From positions 1 to 22,726 of the IMG/VR virus record IMGVR_UViG_3300040815_001139: a stretch of DNA of 22,726 nt; one strand, written 5' to 3'. This document shows, in pieces, positions 7,876 through 16,006 of this stretch (position 1 is the first letter of the stretch; each line of letters starts with the position of its first letter). Under the pieces are notes generated by a model, which saw only the letters and a list, made by a program, of their open reading frames with translations, did not search any database and was not told where the DNA came from. Origin of the DNA: a virus. A program made the position numbers and the translations under genes.

Positions 7876-8417
7876 GTTATATCCTCTTCTTTTGCATACC
7901 CTGTGAGTTGCATTGTAAATCTAGGTTCGTAACCTAGGTTAGCGACTGAATGAACTAAGTTTGGCCGTATTATAGTAAAGTCGCCTTTCTTATAATCTAA
8001 CCAACTTTCATTCTCTATTTCTATATAATGGCCCATTAATCTGTCTTGTAAGAATAAATTTACTCTTACAGGTACCATTCCTTCCGTATCCATATCTTCT
8101 CGTTCTGCTTTTTTACGCATTTTATATAACGTATCAACATGTGGTGCAATAAATCTGCCTGGCATTAATTTATTAACAGTAACTATACCATAATGTAACC
8201 AATCACTAAAATGATCATATACACCATGAACCCAACTTGGGCAATCATCTTCAAAAACTTGCCATACCCAAGGTGCTTCATGTGGGTAATCTGGTACTGC
8301 TACTCCTAAACTTTTCCAGTAACCTCCACTGTAAACAGTATTAGTATGTTCTGTGAATTTAAGCCTATATAACATTTCATCTGTTATATGTTCTATATCT
8401 ACATAACCTTTATACAT
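7872..8417 (-). CDS. Fe(II)/2-oxoglutarate oxygenase, aspartyl hydroxylase-like, copy 1
   Basis: The double-stranded beta-helix iron triad is visible: His93 and Asp95 in APHVDTLYKM, and His156 in NLVHSVAN. Arg166 (EPRFTMQ), ten residues after the distal His, is where this superfamily usually anchors 2-oxoglutarate. MGHYIEIEN and WLDYKKGDFTIIRP fit an aspartyl/asparaginyl beta-hydroxylase or cupin-like oxygenase fold. The protein has 181 residues. It is paralogous to the next gene upstream, which it overlaps by eight bases; it overlaps the epimerase by four. The substrate is unknown: a protein side chain or a small molecule made by the cluster are both possible. Confidence 0.78.
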   Translation of the reverse strand: MYKGYVDIEHITDEMLYRLKFTEHTNTVYSGGYWKSLGVAVPDYPHEAPWVWQVFEDDCPSWVHGVYDHFSDWLHYGIVTVNKLMPGRFIAPHVDTLYKMRKKAEREDMDTEGMVPVRVNLFLQDRLMGHYIEIENESWLDYKKGDFTIIRPNLVHSVANLGYEPRFTMQLTGYAKEEDIT

Positions 8418-8904
8418 TTTTAAGTACTGTTATCTGTGCAGAGTAAAATGGTTCCTCTCCCATATTACCTGCTATATGCCAATCGTCTACGCCAAACTTT
8501 ACCCATTCACCTGCCTTCCATTTAACAAAAGGTTGATCGTGTACTTCATAATAATGCCCACGTTTCCAATCTTCTAAAAATATCAGATAACGATGACTTT
8601 CGCCTTCACCGTGTTCTTGTTTAAGTTTAAAATGTTTATCAACATGATGTGGAATTGTTTGTCCGGGTTCTATGTTTATAACACTTACAACATGATGGTC
8701 AAAATCTTGTGGTATCTTTAATGATAAGTCATGTACCCATTGCGGTGAAGTTTCAAACATCTGCCATATACTACTATTATGTTTTGTATAATACTTTTCT
8801 ACAGCAGGTGTTTGCTGATAACATTGAAAGTAATCGTCAAAATTTAATTGCCTCATTTGATCATGAGTTATTCCAAAGTTATCTATTTTACCGTATTTAA
8901 TCAC
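8410..8904 (-). CDS. Fe(II)/2-oxoglutarate oxygenase-like, copy 2 (lacks the usual Arg)
   Basis: This 164-residue paralogue of copy 1 keeps the iron triad: His87 and Asp89 in PHHVDKH, and His143 in DDWHIAGN. It also keeps GHYYEVHD and WKAGEWVKFG, parallel to GHYIEIEN and YKKGDFTIIRP in copy 1. At the position of the 2-oxoglutarate-binding Arg it has Phe153 (EPFYSAQ, where copy 1 has EPRFTMQ). It may therefore use a different anchor, another cosubstrate, or be non-catalytic. The start is GTG at 8904, overlapping the end of the amidinotransferase gene by eight bases. No nearby ATG gives a better start. Confidence 0.72.
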   Translation of the reverse strand: MIKYGKIDNFGITHDQMRQLNFDDYFQCYQQTPAVEKYYTKHNSSIWQMFETSPQWVHDLSLKIPQDFDHHVVSVINIEPGQTIPHHVDKHFKLKQEHGEGESHRYLIFLEDWKRGHYYEVHDQPFVKWKAGEWVKFGVDDWHIAGNMGEEPFYSAQITVLKNV

Positions 8905-9961
8905 AGTAGTTTTCTAATGTACCTTTACGTCTTAAGTCTAATGTAGCACAATGTATGCCGCCGGAGAGCGTCATAGAATGCCTAAACTGTACAGGTACAC
9001 TATCTATACCGTACTTGTCAAGTTCCCTCATCAGAGGTTCTTGTGCTGAGTCTAAGATTACAGTATTTTGATCTACACTTAGTAAGTTCATACCAATGTA
9101 AGGTGAACAAGGTGGCATATAACCTTCGTCTGCTAATTTACTTCCTTGTACAACACAATCATCAAACCAAATTTTATCCCACTTCTTAAACATCTCAGGA
9201 CAGTTATCTGGTGTTACTCTTGAACTGTTCATTAGAACTAGTCCAGGTCTTAGTGGAACAATAGTGCTATCAAAATGTGCAAAACTATAAAGTTCGCTGT
9301 AATGCATTTTGTAACCCATAGGTTCTAGTAATCTTTTTAACCACTTGTATCCTTTCATATTTCCTGAATTACTTACTTGATACAATAAGTCTCTTCCTAC
9401 TCTAACAATATTAGGAGCATCAAAACATATTTCATGATCAAGTAATGTTGCTTTATCTTCTATGTCCTCAAACTGAAACATGTCATCATGTAATCTAGGT
9501 TTAGGTGCTTCTAACCATAATGCACCATCTTCAAATGCTTCATACATTATATCTTTATATAATTGTTTTGCTTCAAAGTATCTTGCTCTAACAGGAGTAG
9601 GCGTTTCAATTAACATATCTCCTAATGGTAATATTAAATCACGAGGACACCAACTATACCAGCCCTTGGTATTCCAACCTTGTCCAATATCATAATTAAC
9701 ATTATCCCAATCGACTATAGAAGGTCGGTGTACTTTAACACCCATTTTAGTAAGTGTGTCCGCTAGTCCGTCTGCATCTTCATTGGCTTCATCTATTACC
9801 CATTGCGGATATGTGCCTTCTAATTTTTCTACATCCTCTTTCTTAAAAGGTGCATAACTAAAACTTCTTGCTGAAATATCAGTTGCTATTCTACTGTGGT
9901 GAGCATGTCCAACGATTATCTCTTCTAATGGGTCCCAATCGTTGTGAGAATTTACTATCAT
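8897..9961 (-). CDS. AGAT-type amidinotransferase
   Basis: It is an L-arginine:glycine amidinotransferase-family enzyme. It would transfer the amidino group of arginine to an amine acceptor through a Cys-amidino intermediate. Landmarks: CPRDLILPLGDMLIETP (105-121), Asp181 in FDAPNIVRVGRD, His229 and Asp231 in FAHFDST, and the nucleophile Cys338 in SGGIHCATLDLRRKG. These match the Cys-His-Asp set of human AGAT. The protein has 354 residues, a little short for the family. The acceptor is unknown: glycine (giving guanidinoacetate), an inosamine, or another amine. It is the second gene of the minus enzyme arm, with AGGAGA before the ATG and a late-type box 31 bases upstream. Confidence 0.88.
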   Translation of the reverse strand: MIVNSHNDWDPLEEIIVGHAHHSRIATDISARSFSYAPFKKEDVEKLEGTYPQWVIDEANEDADGLADTLTKMGVKVHRPSIVDWDNVNYDIGQGWNTKGWYSWCPRDLILPLGDMLIETPTPVRARYFEAKQLYKDIMYEAFEDGALWLEAPKPRLHDDMFQFEDIEDKATLLDHEICFDAPNIVRVGRDLLYQVSNSGNMKGYKWLKRLLEPMGYKMHYSELYSFAHFDSTIVPLRPGLVLMNSSRVTPDNCPEMFKKWDKIWFDDCVVQGSKLADEGYMPPCSPYIGMNLLSVDQNTVILDSAQEPLMRELDKYGIDSVPVQFRHSMTLSGGIHCATLDLRRKGTLENYCD

Positions 9962-9992
9962 TTATTTCTCCTGTGTAATGTATATTCGTGAC

Positions 9993-10000
9993 TATTTATT
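9993..10000 (-). promoter_or_regulatory. Late-type promoter box of the amidinotransferase
   Basis: AATAAATA on the minus strand, overlapping the TAA stop of the aminotransferase-like gene, 31 bases before the amidinotransferase ATG. AGGAG lies seven to eight bases before that ATG. The first base differs from the GATAAATA used elsewhere. Confidence 0.5.
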
Positions 10001-10878
10001 TAACAGTCACTTAAATATTGAGAAATACAGACTCTAAAATTACCTTCTATACCTCTATTAAATTCTTGGTGTCTTTCAGCATCTCCTAATCCAAATATTA
10101 CACTATCACTATATACAAGATCTTGCTCTAAACACACTTGCTCATATTGATCTTTATATTTGTCCCAATTATAATCAGGTGAAAAGTTTTTCATATATTC
10201 AACTCCCAATGCCATACTATAATTGTTAGCCATCTTAACTTCATTAAGCATACTTACACCGTCATCTACATACTCCCTTGTAAATCTTATACCCACTCTA
10301 TGGTTTTCTAATGTGAAGAAAGGCTTACTAAGACTGCATGTAACTTCTTCAATTGCAGGGAAGTTATCTAAGTCTATATGTATGTTTTTACAAATACCCC
10401 AATATGCTAAGTCTAAGCAAACAGGAACATTATGTACTTTACATACTTTCATTAAATGTTCAAAATCAGGATGTATACAACCAAAATCACTAAATGGAGC
10501 ACTTACAATTAATGCATGTAGTCCTAAACCATCTAAATGTTCTTCTAGATAATGTGGATAAGGAATATATTTAAAGTTTAAATGTTTTCCTAAACAAGCA
10601 TGATATTGAAAGTCACCTTCTAATACAATAATTTGTCTATCTTTACTATGTCGTAAAATAAAATTATCGAACGATTGACTTGTTCCCTGTGTATAGTCTG
10701 CATATTTAAATGTATCTAATCCTGTTAAACTTTTATTATTACTAAAATTTAACCATTCTCTCCACACATTTTGATACTCTTCTAATGTAGGAACTGATAA
10801 AGCATTTTTATCTAAATGAAAGTGAAAATCAGATACTTCTTTATTTCTTATAGGCCTTGCACCTCTAACTGCTGTCAT
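10000..10878 (-). CDS. PLP-dependent fold type I aminotransferase-like enzyme (compact)
   Basis: The aspartate aminotransferase fold is suggested by these landmarks, numbered from the ATG at 10878: GTS phosphate loop at 65-67 (TQGTSQSF), Asp156 and Tyr159 in CLDLAYWG (pyridine nitrogen and O3 contacts), Schiff-base Lys185 in CSLSKPFF, and an Arg-containing HRVGIRFTR at 193-201. At 292 residues it is well below the usual 350-400, and the NP(T/N)G motif is replaced by APFSDFG. It may be a minimal or specialised enzyme. An upstream ATG at 10950 would add 24 residues, but the late box GATAAATA ends five bases before the ATG at 10878, which I therefore prefer. It leads the minus enzyme arm and diverges from the radical SAM genes. 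Confidence 0.72.
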   Translation of the reverse strand: MTAVRGARPIRNKEVSDFHFHLDKNALSVPTLEEYQNVWREWLNFSNNKSLTGLDTFKYADYTQGTSQSFDNFILRHSKDRQIIVLEGDFQYHACLGKHLNFKYIPYPHYLEEHLDGLGLHALIVSAPFSDFGCIHPDFEHLMKVCKVHNVPVCLDLAYWGICKNIHIDLDNFPAIEEVTCSLSKPFFTLENHRVGIRFTREYVDDGVSMLNEVKMANNYSMALGVEYMKNFSPDYNWDKYKDQYEQVCLEQDLVYSDSVIFGLGDAERHQEFNRGIEGNFRVCISQYLSDC

Positions 10879-10883
10879 GCCAA

Positions 10884-10928
10884 TATTTATCGCTATAATA
10901 TAATGTTTTAATTTTTTATTGATAAGTA
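10884..10928. promoter_or_regulatory. Divergent pair of late promoter boxes
   Basis: Minus strand: GATAAATA (10884-10891), five bases before the ATG of the aminotransferase-like gene. Plus strand: GATAAGTA (10921-10928), five bases before the ATG at 10934 of the first radical SAM gene. Only 55 bases separate the two start codons, so the two arms of the enzyme cluster share one regulatory gap and should be switched on together. Confidence 0.65.
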
Positions 10929-10933
10929 GTATA

Positions 10934-12013
10934 ATGCTACCTACGTTCACAATACCAAAATCTGTTCATGTAGAACTTACAGACAAGTGTAATGCACAAT
11001 GTCCTGTATGTGTTCGCAGGTACAATGGTGGTCCTATGAACAATGTTATAAAAAATATAGAGTTAGGAGTTGATTATTTTAAAAATCAATTAGGAAAAGA
11101 ATTTATCAAAGAGGTACTTGCATGGGAATTTTGTGGCACAAAAGGAGATCCTATAGCATGTACAGAATTAAAGGAAATAATAGTATACTTAAGATCAGTA
11201 AATTTGTTTACGTCTTTTACAATACATACTAACGGTGGATTTAGATCTAAAGAATGGTGGTATGAATTAGGAACAATATTAAAAAACACAGGTTCTTCAG
11301 TGATCTGGGGCATAGATGGTTTAGAGGATACTAATCATATTTACAGAAAAAATGTTAAATGGAATAAAGTATGGGAAAATTTAAATGCCTACACAGAAGG
11401 AGGCGGTCACAGCATATGGCAATTTTTAGAATTTGCACATAACAAACATCAAATTCCAGAAATAGAAAAAATATGTAAAGATTTAGGAATTGAACTATGG
11501 GTCAAAGATCCTGTAGGATTTCATCGTGTACATAAGCATAATACAGTAGAAGTAACTCCTATAGAAGTTTTTGATGAAGACGGAGAGTATTCCTATTCTA
11601 TTTTACCTAAAGATGCAGACTTAGATCACATAAAAATTATACCTGTCGATGACCACGGAAGATTCTTAAGAAGACAAGAAATAAAATACCATGGTGAACT
11701 ACAAGGTAATTATAATGTAAAATGTAAAATAGGTAATCAAACACCAGACCTTTATATAGACTGCGACGGTGCATTTATTCCTTGTTGTTATATAGGTGCA
11801 GGTATGCATATAGGCGGAATAGATCCACAACTAGCAGAACAATTTAAAGACAAAGAAAGTTTTATACCGTCTAAAGATAATCCTTTTAATAAAATACTAA
11901 AAAATGAGTACTTTACAACAACACTAATACAAGGTATACAAGGGCAATTACCTGGTGAATTAAAATATACGGTTCAATGTGTTGATTCTTGTTCTACTTG
12001 TCATGTACAATAA
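10934..12013 (+). CDS. Radical SAM/SPASM-like protein 1
   Basis: Cys19, Cys23 and Cys26 in TDKCNAQCPVC form the CX3CX2C site for the [4Fe-4S] cluster that cleaves S-adenosylmethionine. The C-terminal third is rich in paired cysteines (VKCKIG, IDCDGAFIPCCYIG, VQCVDSCSTC), like the SPASM auxiliary-cluster domain of peptide- and sugar-modifying radical SAM enzymes. The product has 359 residues. I chose the ATG at 10934 over an upstream TTG at 10919 because the TTG lies across the GATAAGTA box and the ATG has the standard five-base gap. Its gene overlaps its paralogue by 11 bases. The substrate is unknown and no obvious precursor peptide gene lies beside it. Confidence 0.85.
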   Translation: MLPTFTIPKSVHVELTDKCNAQCPVCVRRYNGGPMNNVIKNIELGVDYFKNQLGKEFIKEVLAWEFCGTKGDPIACTELKEIIVYLRSVNLFTSFTIHTNGGFRSKEWWYELGTILKNTGSSVIWGIDGLEDTNHIYRKNVKWNKVWENLNAYTEGGGHSIWQFLEFAHNKHQIPEIEKICKDLGIELWVKDPVGFHRVHKHNTVEVTPIEVFDEDGEYSYSILPKDADLDHIKIIPVDDHGRFLRRQEIKYHGELQGNYNVKCKIGNQTPDLYIDCDGAFIPCCYIGAGMHIGGIDPQLAEQFKDKESFIPSKDNPFNKILKNEYFTTTLIQGIQGQLPGELKYTVQCVDSCSTCHVQ

Positions 12014-13265
12014 ACCTATAAATGCAGTTCATGTAGAAGTTACAGATAGATGTAATTCAGAATGTCCTGGTTGTGCTAGAGCGGCCTTTGGGGGTCCAGT
12101 AAAAGATTTTATTAAAAATAAAGAGTTAGGTTTAGAATATTTTACAGACTATATTGGTATAGATTTTTGTAGGCAAATCAAGTCATGGAACTTTTGCGGT
12201 AATCTTGGTGATCCTAGTAATGCTCATGACCTTGTAAAAATTGTTAATTTCTTATTTGAATGTAATCCTGACACTAGAATAGAAATACGAACAAACGGTG
12301 GTGCTAGAAATGAGAAATTTTGGTTTAATTTAGGCGAAGCATTTAAAGGAAAAGTATTTGAAAGACAAGGCGGTGTGATTTGGAGTATAGACGGCTTGTC
12401 AGAAACAAATCATTTACACAGGAAAAACGTAAAATGGGATAAACTTTGGAAAAACTTTCAAAGTTATTTTTTAGGTCTAAACAGTAATTTAAATAGTACT
12501 GATGGAGAATGGATAGAAACACCTGTAAATGATGGCAGGGAGATTACTAAATTTTATTTTAATTCGTACAATTGGAGTAATGGTGCTTGGGAGTTTTTAT
12601 TATTTGATCATAATAAAAATGATATAGAAAACATTAAAGAACATTGTAAGTCTTATAATTTAGAACTACGAATTAAACAACCATACGGATTTCAATACGA
12701 TATTGATACTAACAGCACATTTACTATGCCTGTTTACGATAGGCAACCGAACAAAGACGGCAATTACGATCTTCTTTACACATTAAAACCTTACGGTTCA
12801 ATCAATTTTATAGACGATCATGTACCTTTTATGCAGGAAAATGCTAAGTTGACTTACCCAGATCCAGATATGTATAACGATGCTAATATAGAAAAGTATA
12901 TTAGTAAAAATAATTACAACATTGATATAGATTGCTTTAGTATATCTGAAGAGTCGGATTTTTACGAAATATTTTTAAATGCAGACGGCAGTATATTTCC
13001 ATGCTGTTTCCATGCAAATAAAATTCAAACTGGTGAAAAACAAATTAATGAAATGTATGGAAATTATAATAATGTTTTAAGTAAAGATAATACAATCAAA
13101 GATATTTTAAATTCAAACTTATTTAAAAAAGACTTGCCTGCAGGTATGAACGGCAATTTAAACGGAAAATACTGTTATACATGTATGGATTCGTGTTCTA
13201 ATAATCAAAACATTGCTAAAAAATTATTATTGTTAGGACAGTCCTCAGTAAGAAGTGAAGACTGA
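12003..13265 (+). CDS. Radical SAM/SPASM-like protein 2
   Basis: Paralogue of the preceding gene: HVEVTDRCNSECPGCARAAFGG here against HVELTDKCNAQCPVCVRRYNGG there, with the CX3CX2C at Cys17, Cys21 and Cys24. Both carry WSIDGL or WGIDGL followed by NH.(H/Y)RKNVKW and a Cys-rich C-terminus (DGSIFPCCFHA, CYTCMDSC). It has 420 residues, about 60 more than copy 1, mostly in a central insertion around 150-180. The ATG at 12003 is preferred over the upstream GTG at 11979. The TGA stop is part of the late box for the gp14-like gene, and TAA follows in frame. The two proteins may form a heterodimer or act in sequence; that is inference. Confidence 0.85.
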   Translation: MYNKPINAVHVEVTDRCNSECPGCARAAFGGPVKDFIKNKELGLEYFTDYIGIDFCRQIKSWNFCGNLGDPSNAHDLVKIVNFLFECNPDTRIEIRTNGGARNEKFWFNLGEAFKGKVFERQGGVIWSIDGLSETNHLHRKNVKWDKLWKNFQSYFLGLNSNLNSTDGEWIETPVNDGREITKFYFNSYNWSNGAWEFLLFDHNKNDIENIKEHCKSYNLELRIKQPYGFQYDIDTNSTFTMPVYDRQPNKDGNYDLLYTLKPYGSINFIDDHVPFMQENAKLTYPDPDMYNDANIEKYISKNNYNIDIDCFSISEESDFYEIFLNADGSIFPCCFHANKIQTGEKQINEMYGNYNNVLSKDNTIKDILNSNLFKKDLPAGMNGNLNGKYCYTCMDSCSNNQNIAKKLLLLGQSSVRSED

Positions 13266-13271
13266 TAAATA
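13264..13271 (+). promoter_or_regulatory. Late promoter box fused to gp14-like start
   Basis: TGATAAATA-GTAGT-ATG. The box GATAAATA overlaps the TGA stop of the second radical SAM gene and ends five bases before the ATG at 13277. No Shine-Dalgarno sequence is visible. Confidence 0.75.
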
Positions 13272-13276
13272 GTAGT

Positions 13277-14344
13277 ATGCCTAGATTAAGTTTATGGAAT
13301 CCGGTCAAGGGAAATGACTACACTTTTACTGACAGAATAGTTGGTGAGCACATCTACGCCGGAGGAACCGGAGTAAACATCCATAAATATTTAGGAGTAC
13401 ATGAAACTGTAGACGAAAATGATCCTACAAGGCCGTCAAGTGCCGGCAGTAATTCAGAAGTGTTTATACAAGACTTACTATTTTTAGAAAACAGAGATAG
13501 AAAATATAGCGAAGACATATACGAATTACGAGGACAATATAATTTAGGCGATAACGACGCCTTTGATCTAACACAATTTGGTATGTTCCTAGCAAATGAC
13601 ACATTATTTATGAACTTCCATATTGAAAGCATGGTTGAATCTATAGGCAGAAAACTAATGCCCGGAGATGTACTAGAACTTCCTCATTTACGAGATGATT
13701 TATTATTAGGCAGTGAAGAAGCAATAAACAGATTTTATGTGGTTACTGACGGAAGCAGACCAGCAGAAGGATACGATCCTCGTTGGTGGCCTCATCTTTG
13801 GAGAGTTAAATTAGGTCCCATAACTGACAGTCAAGAATACAGAGATATTCTTGGTACTGGTGAAGAGGAAGAAGATTTAAGAAACCTAATCAGTACATAC
13901 GCAAATGAAATTAATATAAATGATAAAATATTAGAACAAGCAGAAAATGATGTTCCATTTGCACCACAGTTTAGAGATACTGCACATTTATATTTTGATG
14001 AATCAGTACCAGGCAAACCGTCACCAACATTAGACTTTGCGTCTGGAGACGGTACACCTATAAACGGAATAAGTTTAGTAGGCAGTGGAGAAAGTTTCCC
14101 ACAAAGTGGAACAAGTGACGGAGATTATTTTTTAAGGACAGACTTTAGTCCTAACAGACTATTTAAAAAGTCTGGAACACGTTGGTTAAATGTTGGTACC
14201 GATAGTAGAGGTGTTTGGTCAGCGGCTAATAGAATCTTACAAGGGTTTATTAATAACAATAACTTAACAAATACAAATGATGGTGAAACAATAAACGAAA
14301 GACAAAATTTAAGTAAAGTCTTAAAGCCAAAAACGGATAATTAA
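13277..14344 (+). CDS. gp14: Neck/virion structural protein, probably gp14-like
   Basis: The N-terminal two thirds contain segments I associate with a neck or structural protein of cyanophage-type myoviruses: FIQDLLFLENRDRKY (63-77), GMFLANDTLFMNFH (102-115), LMPGDVLELPHLRDD (127-141) and RWWPHLWRVKLGPITDSQE (169-187). Its place directly before a gp15-like gene supports gp14, which forms the neck with gp13. The C-terminal part (about 225-355) is Gly/Ser-rich and carries a GDYFLRTD...LFKKSGTRW module (282-303) like those in the sheath insertion and the gp15 extension. The assignment as gp14 rather than another neck or baseplate protein is moderate. Confidence 0.62.
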   Translation: MPRLSLWNPVKGNDYTFTDRIVGEHIYAGGTGVNIHKYLGVHETVDENDPTRPSSAGSNSEVFIQDLLFLENRDRKYSEDIYELRGQYNLGDNDAFDLTQFGMFLANDTLFMNFHIESMVESIGRKLMPGDVLELPHLRDDLLLGSEEAINRFYVVTDGSRPAEGYDPRWWPHLWRVKLGPITDSQEYRDILGTGEEEEDLRNLISTYANEININDKILEQAENDVPFAPQFRDTAHLYFDESVPGKPSPTLDFASGDGTPINGISLVGSGESFPQSGTSDGDYFLRTDFSPNRLFKKSGTRWLNVGTDSRGVWSAANRILQGFINNNNLTNTNDGETINERQNLSKVLKPKTDN

Positions 14345-14345
14345 A

Positions 14346-14654
14346 ATGAAACTAAACGACATAATTTTAAAAGAAAACCTAAGTCCATTAGAAGACAAGT
14401 TATATGATTTGCAAGGTGCTTTAGAATCTGCAAGAAAAGAAACAAAAAATATTAAATATGCAGATATGCACATGGAAATTATCATCAATCTTTCTAATAT
14501 AGCAGAACAACACGGACTGGAATTAGACGAATATAATGTCAATCAAGTTTACAAGGCAAAAAATAATTTAGAAAGTGCTATTTACGAATTAGAAGAAGTA
14601 TTTGAAGATGCTATTAGAAACATACAAAACAAAATAGATTTGGAAGAAGAATAA
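14346..14654 (+). CDS. Unknown 102-aa helical acidic protein
   Basis: I do not recognise it. Nearly all of its sequence looks helical and charged, with heptad-like segments (LEDKLYDLQGALESARKE and NNLESAIYELEEVFEDAIR), so a small coiled-coil dimer is likely. It sits between gp14-like and gp15-like genes, separated by one base on each side (TAAAATG at the first junction), so it is translated with them. It could be a small assembly factor or virion accessory; that is inference from position only. Confidence 0.7.
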   Translation: MKLNDIILKENLSPLEDKLYDLQGALESARKETKNIKYADMHMEIIINLSNIAEQHGLELDEYNVNQVYKAKNNLESAIYELEEVFEDAIRNIQNKIDLEEE

Positions 14655-14655
14655 A

Positions 14656-16005
14656 ATGGCAGGAAAAAATTTAGATTATTGGTATGATGAGCAGATAAAA
14701 AGATATCTAATTCAGCTCATACGAATATTCTCTAATTTTAAAGTAAGAGAGAATACTAAAAAAGGCGTAAAATATAATCGTGTACCTGCAAGATACGGTG
14801 ATGCAAACAGAATGGTTGCTAGTATTTTAAGAAACAATTCAGAAAACATAATAAACTCTGCACCTTTTATAAGTGTAAATATTGCTAGTATACAGCCGGC
14901 AAGAGATAGAACACATGAACCATTCTTAGTTGATACCAATCAAGTTGCAGAAAGAGAATGGGATTCTGTACAAGGAAAATATACATCTGAACAAGGTAAT
15001 TTATTTACTACGCAAAGGTATATGCCTGTTCCATTTAATATGACACTTCAAGTAGATATATGGACTACTAATACAGATACTAAACTACAGGTTCTAGAAC
15101 AAATATTTGTTTTATTCAATCCCAGTATTCAATTACAAAGTAATGATAATCCATTAGATTGGTCTAGTGTATTTGAGGTAGAACTTACAGATATCGCATG
15201 GAGTAGTAGAGGCATACCTGCAGGTGTTGATGAAAATTTAGATATATCTACTTTAACATTTGCAATACCTATTTGGATAAGTCCTCCAGCAAAAGTTAAA
15301 AGACAAAGTATCATACAACGTATTATAGCAGATGTACATTCAACTAATAGTGTAGAAGGTTTAGGCTTTAGTGAAGACTACGGCGACTTCTTTGGTAATG
15401 TCGAAGAAACTGCGGAAATAGTTGTTACACCAAATGATTATTATATACAAATAGTAGGTAGCGGTGCTACCCTTGTAGACGCAAGTGGGGTTCCGCAAAA
15501 GTGGAGTGATATAATTGATATGGTAGGAGAACTTTCTGCAACTAGTTTATTAAAGTTAAATATAGGTACAGATAGCGATGATCTACTAAACGAAGTAATA
15601 GGTACTGTAACTGCTAATCCATTAAGTGAGACTTCCTTAATTTTTAATATAGATAAAGAAACATTACCCTCAACAACATTAACCGCAGTAGATAAAATTA
15701 TAGATCCAAGAGATTCTTATCCTGGAGACGGAACTTTAGCCGCGGCATCAGTTGATCAGAGATATTTAATTACTGAAGACATATCTGCAACAGGATATCC
15801 AAATTGGAATGTCGATGCTTCTGCAAATGACATTATACAATACAACGGTTCTAAATGGATAGTTGTATTTGACTCCAGTGCAAATACTACAGAACAACAA
15901 ATAATTAATACATTTACTACCAGTCAATACAAGTGGGCTGACGGAATCTGGATAAGTAGTTATGAAGGAGAATACAATCCAGGATTTTGGAGATTAACAC
16001 TTTAA
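14656..16005 (+). CDS. gp15: Proximal tail sheath stabilisation protein, gp15-like, with C-terminal extension
   Basis: T4 gp15 caps the tail after sheath assembly and joins it to the neck. The first 225 residues match the family as I know it from marine myoviruses: IKRYLIQLIRIFSNF (14-28), VPARYGDANRMVASILRNNSEN (43-64), RYMPVPFNMTLQVDIWTTN (121-139), LEQIFVLFNPS (147-157) and TFAIPIWISPPAKV (201-214). The protein is 449 residues against about 270 in T4. The extra 220 residues are Ser/Thr/Asp-rich and include QRYLITED...IIQYNGSKW (368-401) and a Trp-rich end. This resembles the module seen in the sheath and gp14-like proteins. It follows the 102-aa gene after one base. Confidence 0.78.
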   Translation: MAGKNLDYWYDEQIKRYLIQLIRIFSNFKVRENTKKGVKYNRVPARYGDANRMVASILRNNSENIINSAPFISVNIASIQPARDRTHEPFLVDTNQVAEREWDSVQGKYTSEQGNLFTTQRYMPVPFNMTLQVDIWTTNTDTKLQVLEQIFVLFNPSIQLQSNDNPLDWSSVFEVELTDIAWSSRGIPAGVDENLDISTLTFAIPIWISPPAKVKRQSIIQRIIADVHSTNSVEGLGFSEDYGDFFGNVEETAEIVVTPNDYYIQIVGSGATLVDASGVPQKWSDIIDMVGELSATSLLKLNIGTDSDDLLNEVIGTVTANPLSETSLIFNIDKETLPSTTLTAVDKIIDPRDSYPGDGTLAAASVDQRYLITEDISATGYPNWNVDASANDIIQYNGSKWIVVFDSSANTTEQQIINTFTTSQYKWADGIWISSYEGEYNPGFWRLTL

Positions 16006-16006
16006 G

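Noticed and set aside
10919-10950. Longer starts for the two divergent enzyme genes (TTG 10919 and ATG 10950)
   Set aside because: Both would place coding sequence over the late boxes, and the inner ATGs keep the five-base gap seen elsewhere.
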